64,000 nucleotides of DNA from Gnetum montanum. Lineage: Eukaryota; Streptophyta; Gnetopsida; Gnetales; Gnetaceae. A program made the translations under genes and the position numbers. Position 1 is the stretch's first letter; each line of letters begins with the position of its first letter. The stretch spans positions 109,199 to 173,198 of the forward strand of contig MNCI01025299.1 in the NCBI GenBank assembly GCA_015680685.1. The letters are read 5' to 3'. The notes under the pieces were generated by a model. That model saw only the letters and a list, made by a program, of their open reading frames with translations. It was not told the origin of the DNA and did no database searches. This document shows, piece by piece, positions 57,044 to 64,000 of this stretch.

Positions 57044-58950
57044 ATGTCTCTCTCACACGGAAGTGATAATGCACGGTATAGCGAACACATTCATTTGAGA
57101 ACTAACAAAATATACGATGAAGGAGATTGGAGTGATCAACCTCATGTAGGGGTTTCTTATGATTATGATCACCCTTATGACACTCAAAGACTACACTCAC
57201 CTAAGGTAGACAATCTTAGAGGAGATGGTGTAGGTCTTAGACTAGGGAAGGCCTCAAGACCTAAGACCTCCTTGAAATCCAAAAACGATAAATTAAGGGA
57301 CCCCGAGGAACACCATAGAATCCATGGCAATACTTCCAATTCCTCATCTTCCTCTTTCCCCTCAACTTCTAGATCTAACAAAGATGCACATAGGTATAGA
57401 GATAGAGCTCCATTAAAGGGTCAAACTAACAACCAGAATTGAACCCATGAGAAAAGTCAAAGAGGACACCATGAACATAGAAATTTTCCTCGTGATTTTT
57501 TTGATGACAATGAATCCTTGTTGGCCACCAAGAGCCTAATGCATATCACAAAGGCCATTAAGATGCATTGCAAAAAGCATCATTTACCCAAGATGGACAT
57601 GAGTAATATTCTAAAATTTGGAGGCTATGATTCAAATATGCAACATCATTTACAAGTCTTCCATGATACCTATGCTTTCTACAACATTGAAAGTGGATGG
57701 AAAAAGCTTAAGATCTTTCCTAGGACACTAATTGATAAAGCTAAAGTGTGGTATTGATTGATGAAACCAAATTCTATCTAACAGTGGTCAACAATGTTGG
57801 AACTTTTCAACAAGAGATATCAAACCTATAAGAAAGTGTCCAATTTGAGGAGACAAATCCAAGAGTGGAAACAAGAACAACATGAACCCTTGGACATGGT
57901 CTTAGATAGATATTATGCCTTACTAAATCAATGCCCAAGCCATGGTTTCTCTAAGGAAGAGCAACTTTACCACATCATATATAAGCTTCATAATGAAATA
58001 AGGGCAACCCTTGGGATGTATGCCCCAAAGCAATGATACAAGCTTCAAGCCCATAAGATCAAAGAGATAATAGAGCGTATGGAAAAAGAAAAAGGAGAAA
58101 TGTGTAAATGAGAGAATGTCAAAAAATATCAATGGGACCCAACTCTTGAATCTACGGAGGTCCAAATTTATGATAAGGAAAATGAAACTACCATTGATAA
58201 GGTGATTCCACAATAAACTTTGCTGATAGAGGAGTCTTTGATGATCTAGAAGCAAAATTCAATAGGATGTCCAAATGGATCAATGAAAACATCACAAATC
58301 TTGTTGAAATGGTCATGGAGAAGATTTTGTAGCATATGCTAGGTGAACACAATAAGCAGAGGACACAAAACCAAGAAACAGTTAGAAACACTTTTTGGCA
58401 GACGAGAAAAGGGGCTGATGAAAGTAAGGCTAAATACTCCACTAGAAACAAAGATGATGGATGTGACCTATGCATATATGACCATCCAAAGGGCCAATGC
58501 CCCATACTATTGCATCTACAGGAGTATTGGATAGGAGCCTTAAATCCAAAGATTGTGCAATAGCACATGCCCAAGGGACTTCCTCTTCCACAAGGTAATT
58601 ATAGACAGTTCCACAATCGATCGTACCATCCTAGGGGAACTTACCACTAGCCTTAGCACAGTCATGAACTGCAATGGCAACAACCATATTCATGGGTGGG
58701 GCCACCACCACATCAGCCATATCCATTGAAACCTCATGAATATTATGTTCAACATCCTATTTCTCCAACTAGTTCGGCATCCTCCACTTCAAATCATTAC
58801 TATCACTCTCCTGAGTACCATCAATACATGACATCCCCTAAAGGATCACCACCTCATGCTTCTTAACATCCAACTTACCCTTAATATTCTCATAATCCAC
58901 CTACTTCAACACCATCACCAGTAACGCAAGAAGGTTTTGCACTACAATAT
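57044..58950 (+). pseudogene. Athila-like gag of the family-T element
   Basis: Begins MSLSHGSDNARYSEH with a charged, Ser-rich N-terminus. Capsid region: MSNILKFGGYDSNMQHHLQV, ARVWY-like DKAKVWY, WSTMLELFNKRYQTYKK, NLRRQIQEWKQEQHEPLDMV and LNQCPSHGFSKEEQLYHIIY, the typical gag order of Athila-type elements. Stops at 57440 and 57755 in the same frame, then a frameshift between 58036 and 58336. The tail is His/Pro/Tyr-rich (YYVQHPISPTSSASSTSNHY), to about 58950. No protease or RT follows. Confidence 0.8.
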
Positions 58951-60800
58951 TAACAAAAGAGTACCACATGTGCTGCAAATGTACATACACATGCTAACAC
59001 TAGCAGGCCCCAACTACAATGCTGGAAATGTTCCTTTTGGAGGAAAGGTCGTAAGCAGAGGCAAACTAAGAATGGACCCACCACATCATCTAAGCCAGCA
59101 CAAGGCCAATCTAGTGTATCACCTTCCCTGCCTCAACCAATGTCCTCTAAGCCCACATAAGGGCCACCATCCATCTGTACTCCAATCTCATATCCAACCA
59201 ATGAATCAACAAACGTGGGGAGACAAATGAATCCATGCATAGAATCTCATGCTCAATGATGAAATAGTGGCCAATCATGCATAATTTTAGCACACCTCAT
59301 AACCTAATCCACCATACATATAATAATCAAGTGTGTGACCAACCATTTTTCTATCTAGCCACCACACCTCCAATATGCACCTAGTGGTTGGGGCATGAAT
59401 TGTTCCCAACATTTCATACATGCATGGATCATTTTCATCCACTTATTAAACCTAGCCATGACCAAATGTTCAGTTGTGGGGGTTACCCCCCATTCTAGTT
59501 TTCAAGATTTTTAAGTGCTTTTTATCTTTTTGTTTGACACATTTTTATTATTTTCCTATTTGTTCTACTTTTTCTAGTTATTGTTTTAATTTTCCTTGTA
59601 TGTAATCTCACTATTGATCATGTTGCCCATTGAGGTAAGGTTTTTTCTCTATGTTGTCAAATCATAAGGGACTAATTATTCAAACATTTGAGACTACGAC
59701 ATCCATTCACCCATTTCATTAATAAGAGGTTCTTGCCCTAGTCATAATGGTAATCTTTTTCATCATCTAAACTCTAAATAACTTCATGAGCATTTTGTTT
59801 GGATGAAAAAGTGTAGAATCGAGATGGGATGTAAAGAGTGTGACATCAAGGGGATTTATGGATTCTCTTTGGCTACTACTATATGTTCTATCATGTTGAT
59901 GAGGTTGTAACCATATCCTTGTAGATCTAACAAAAAATGGGAGTAAGAGTAATTTTAACTGGCACTGAATAAACTTCTATGGGTCCCACTGGCAAGACAT
60001 GTACCCATGCCTGAAGGTTGGCAACTTCTCAAAACCATAAAAAATAATAATTATGCCATAAGAATGCTCCTCCTTTGGACAAAATGTCAAGTGATGTTAC
60101 TCCTTGCAACTTTGATAGTCTTATGGTTGTTTGTTGATGGGATTAAACAATGCAGTGCACTGAATGTGGTATGGACTTGGTTTAAATCTTGGAAAGAAGG
60201 ACACATGGTTATCTAACCATTAATAACACACAAGGTTTCATTTTGACCATGGTATGACACCTCATGTCCTAATTTCTACAATCCCTTCTTTGGTCCATTC
60301 CTTCTCATTGTCCAAATGTTCATAACTTGTGATTTTGTGTAACATGGAGTAATTATCTCAATTTGATGGTTTCAACATGTGTGTTTTTTTTCACAGGTAT
60401 GGGTTGCATTCAACTCCTCTAGTGGCTACAAACATTTTAGACGTGGTTACACAAGGGCATCATAGGCTAGAGCTTGCTTTGGGAAGGAGCCACTTGTGTA
60501 ACTTTTATGATTTGTACTTGTTTAACATGACCACATAATTCTTCACCTTCCATGCACTCCAAGTGTTATACTTTACTATTTCTCTTTTCATGAACATACT
60601 CTATCCCACAATCAAGCTTTCAACACCCTTTTTCTTTCTCATTTATGTACTTTTACCATGGAAGACTTTACCTTATCCTACTTTTAGTTCCTCCAATTAA
60701 TTTTTCCACTTATCCAAACTACAAAATTTAACTTTCAACCTTCTAATCCAACCTAAAGCTTTAGTTTGCATCCTTTGGCCCCATAAAAATCAAAATTTCT
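58951..60800 (+). other. non-coding middle part of the family-T element
   Basis: No protease, RT, RNase H or integrase can be read in any frame. An isolated frame at 60007-60216 (MPEGWQLLKTIKNNNYA) resembles nothing I know. In an autonomous element pol would be here. Confidence 0.5.
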
Positions 60801-60804
60801 AAAC

Positions 60805-60896
60805 TTCGATGTCGTGTACCTGACGTCAGGTTCAACCCGACATCACGTACTTGACATCGTGTACCCCAACGTCAGGTTTGCAAAAAGTATATATAG
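60805..60896 (+). promoter_or_regulatory. internal promoter-like block with TGACGTCA palindrome
   Basis: Four GATGTC/GACATC-type motifs (GATGTCGTGTACCTGACGTC, GACATCACGTACTTGACATC and others) surround a perfect 12-bp palindrome CCTGACGTCAGG (60819-60830). TATATATA follows at 60888-60895. TGACGTCA is the core of plant bZIP (as-1/CRE-type) sites. The motif set resembles U3 of the element's own LTR (56080-56165), and the coiled-coil ORF starts about 550 bases downstream. Confidence 0.5.
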
Positions 60897-61440
60897 TTGA
60901 CTCCCACATAACATGAACTTCGTTTCTCTCATTTGTTACTAGGGGAGTTATTACATTTTTTTCTCGCGACTTAGTGCTCTATGCCTCCATCTCCCACTTG
61001 CAATATCTAGCTCTCTAATGCTTTGATTTCTGTACCATTTGTATCTATCTAAACTCAAAGTGTTCAACTTAGTCATGGGAGGTGTCTGCATGCAAACTTT
61101 GTGCTAAGTTGTTAAAATTTGCTATCGTTCGAAAGGTATTCTATGGGTAAGAATGTTAAAAACTGTAGGACTTATAACAGAAAATCATTAACAATAACAC
61201 CAAATGTCCAATTTTTCTAACCCCCATGCCTAAAACCATTATTTTAAGCCACCTATAATGAAAAAAAAAACTAGTTACGATGGGTCGTAGAAGAGATAGA
61301 TACTTTTTAGGGGATTTTTCTTAAAAGTTTTATTAACCTTGTAATCATATGCATAATGAGCTTAATGAACTAAGGTTATGAGTAAGGTATGAGCTGATAG
61401 ATGATAATAAACATCACCTTGGTAACACTTGGTTTTCATT

Positions 61441-64000
61441 TGATGGCCCTAAAAAGAGGTGCTCAGGGTGAACCCGCATTGAGAGCCACTAAGCGTCCAT
61501 GTGGTGGCCACAGTTAGCAAGAAGAACAAGTAGAACATGCTAAACATGAAGCCCAATTTTTTAGTATCCATCAAGAGGCCCCTGCTACTAGGCAATCAGC
61601 CCAAGATGAGGCAGTTGAAGTACCGGCTCCCAAATAAGGACAATGTCTCATGTTGCCCCTTAACTACCTTGCTACCATTTTGAAAAAGTCCACATTGGCC
61701 GCAATCATTTGAAAGTGAAGTTCAACCCATTCATGAAATTTGCCCCAAAAGTGATGTGGACAATGTGTTCCCATTGTGGCCAATCCTATCTGACAATGGT
61801 GAATGGTACCTGGGGGAATTCTATCAATTCTAGCACAATAAGGACAAGGGTACCACTATGAATATCTGTGGGGTGAATATCTCTTACATAGTCAAAAATA
61901 TAGCTGTAACTCTCAATCTGCCCAATGAAGGGGCCAAGGTCTCTCACCTATCTATTAGATCCAACCTCGAAATGAAGAGACTATGGCTAAAGAAAGCATA
62001 TAGCAAAGAAGATAAATCATACCATGAGCTGACCTTGAAAGAGAGAACTTACTTCAAGATCGAGACATGCCACCTATTTCCCATCAAAGGGCTCAATTGC
62101 ATTTCCACTTATGTAGCTATGGGAAGCACCATTTTAATAGAAAAATTTTTAGTTAACCCTCCTTAGTACTATTTCACAGAAATCCAATGATAGTTCAAAG
62201 AAACGAAGCTAGGGAGACTAACACTTCCATTTCCCTATCTAATCAGAAGCTATGCAAGTGCACAAGAATCTTAGAATATATCAATGATATCCTTCAAAAG
62301 GGTTGGCACACCTCTTTTGCAGAGCTCCTCAAAACCAAAGCACTAAGAAAAGATTCTGGTGAGGAGAAAGAAGTTGAAAAGGAGGCAGAACCAAGAACTG
62401 AAACACAACAAGAACTTGAGCAATGCCCACAAGCACAATCTCTACCACCACTCCCACAAGATTATAGACCATCAATGAGCCACCTGCAAAGAATCACTGA
62501 GACTATTAGTTGGGGGAGTAGGGATGAGGCCAATCTCTTTTGAGTTATGAACAACACCGTATGGTCCACCATATTAACCAATCCAACAAGGGGGAAGATC
62601 TTGATTCAATTAGGAGGACGGGGATCCCAATGGTCATGCTAGATTTCTAGAAACATTACATCCTTTCAGGTCACTTTAGAGACTAGAGAAGGTGCCATAG
62701 TTGTGGTGCTACAACACAAGGATGTAGCAGGCACAGCAGAGATGATCACTGATTACATCAAAAAATTGTTCAATGTTCCTGTTATGCCTTTGACTAATCT
62801 GGAAAGGACAAGAGATGCACAAATGCTAGTTGAGACCTCAATGAATCTTGCAGTGCATAAGGATGTACTTGATCATTTGCTACAGATAGGTCAAGTGATG
62901 ACCACTCTGTTCAACATCCCTAATGATGTCACTGTGGAACAATTGAACCTCATCACTACAAAAGAAAAGTTGATCATGGCTAAGGTCAAGGTAGAGCATG
63001 TAGAAGCTAAGTGCAAAGATTGCATGAAGAGCGGCTACCTTGCATGTTGAATGATGAGATCCTACTTGTTTCATCACACCAGACCAACTAGAGTAGTTTT
63101 GGATGGAGGAGCTTACTAAGTTGGAAAAGGAGAGAGCAGTTGTAGAGTAAGAAAAGGAGATGGCAGTCTGGAACACCTCTGCTGCAGATGCACAAACTCA
63201 TGCACATAAAAAGGCATTGACTATTGTTTAAGAACAAAATAAGTAGCTTGCTAAAGAGAATGCCCAGTTAACCATAGTGGAAAAGAAAAAGAACATATTG
63301 GAAGAGAGTGTCCACTAATTGAGGGAACAACTAGCCAGGGTCAACCAGGATATGAGTCGATTGGACTAAGAAAATAGAACCCTCTTTATGGAGGAGGTAT
63401 GCGCTATTCATCAAAAGATAGCAATTGAGATCAGCAAATGGCAAAATGAAGCCAAGAAATATGAGAAGTTGAAAGAACACTTCCAAGACCAGGTTGGCAT
63501 GTATAAGGAAATTAATGAGAAGGATATCAAGATGACCAAGGCCCACATCAACTCCTTGGTAGTACAAAATTCTAAATGGTAGGCCATTTTGGATAGTTAT
63601 GCCATGGTCCAACAACCAAAAGTTAAAAATAAGGACCTACAAATAAAAGATTTGAAAATACATGGTATTGGCTAACCTTAGATATGCCAACCTTGCCATG
63701 TTCATGGCAGGCCATCCCTAAAGTGAGTTAGAGAAGCAAGTGGTGATCACCTACGCATTGTATGAGAAGAAGTTTGTGGATCAAAAGGATGCTTTACAGA
63801 AGTTACAAGTGGCAAACTCCGAATTAGAGGTGTTCAAAGCTAGCTACCAGGGATAGAAAGATGTAGCCTCAAACCTAGCTCGAAGATTGATAAACTATCA
63901 TGAGCTAAGGGATAAAGCTAGGGCCTTCGAGGAGGAACGACAGTAGTTCACAACATGGTACATCAAGGAAAATCAAATGTTTCCACAATTTCCATGTCCT
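61441..64000 (+). pseudogene. coiled-coil ORF copy C (runs off the window)
   Basis: Proposed start ATG 61441: MALKRGAQGEPALRATKRPC, basic and NLS-like. Next a globular part (NGEWYLGEFYQ, GVNISYIVKNIAVTLNLPNE, KERTYFKIETCHLFPIKGLN), faintly like the ORF1/plant transposon domain of Athila-type elements. Then a Glu/Pro-rich linker (62340-62470), ISWGSRDEANLF, a helical block (62703-63050) and long heptad-rich segments (LREQLARVNQDMSRLD, EISKWQNEAKKYEKLKEHF, SNLARRLINYHELRD) to the edge at ENQMFPQFPCP. Frame changes and stops occur. The closest relatives are copies A and B in this window. Function unknown. Confidence 0.65.

Noticed and set aside
60007-60216. 69-residue frame MPEGWQLLKTI with a hydrophobic stretch
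   Set aside because: Isolated, no homologue in the other copies and no context; not better than chance in this AT-rich stretch.
61858-62166. Plant mobile (aminotransferase-like) domain
   Set aside because: The resemblance is faint and lacks the usual motifs; I left it as an unassigned globular part of the coiled-coil ORF.
1-64000. A host protein-coding gene or tRNA
   Set aside because: All extended coding similarity is to retroelement proteins or to ORFs repeated among the elements; no tRNA cloverleaf was noticed by eye, though a covariance search was not possible here.

Overview
The window looks like plant nuclear DNA from a very large, repeat-rich genome. I favour a gymnosperm, because the elements are old, strongly diverged and deeply nested, but the species cannot be read from the sequence. 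I see no intact host gene, rRNA, tRNA or CRISPR array. Almost everything I can explain is decayed LTR retrotransposon. Decay is mostly by transitions: stop codons sit where CAG, CAA or TGG is expected, while long reading frames stay in register.

Layout. 1-2321: 3' end and LTR of an Athila-like Ty3/gypsy element (LTR family with TGAT...ATCA ends, called family T here). 2322-7720: unassigned repeat, an inverted family-T LTR and a 120-bp tandem repeat. 7721-9666: left part of a Ty1/copia element (gag, protease, start of integrase). 9672-28889: a complete minus-strand Tat-lineage Ty3/gypsy element (E1) inserted in that copia integrase with target duplication CATAC. 28890-29292: the copia integrase resumes. 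29293-31280: minus-strand family-T LTR and the end of a coiled-coil ORF. 31281-49678: a complete plus-strand Tat element (E3) inserted in that coiled-coil ORF. 49679-51095: the ORF resumes. 51105-53050: a second, inverted coiled-coil fragment with its own LTR. 53051-53920: copia reverse transcriptase. 53921-55275: LTR and polypurine tract of a minus-strand Sirevirus-like copia. 56072-64000: a family-T element with tRNA-Asp primer site, gag, an internal promoter-like block and the third coiled-coil ORF, with no pol visible.

How the parts work together. E1 and E3 share one unusual plan: LTR, gag-protease, a 5-8 kb spacer, RT-RNase H-second RNase H-integrase, minisatellite, purine tract, LTR. 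The spacer ends in a conserved 3' splice site just before an ATG that opens pol. It also carries, on the opposite strand, a multi-exon gene with its own TATA box, at least five splice boundaries matched between E1 and E3, and a conserved protein of unknown function. I consider this antisense gene inside the PR-RT spacer the most interesting object in the window. The second is the coiled-coil ORF found three times at the 3' end of family-T elements.
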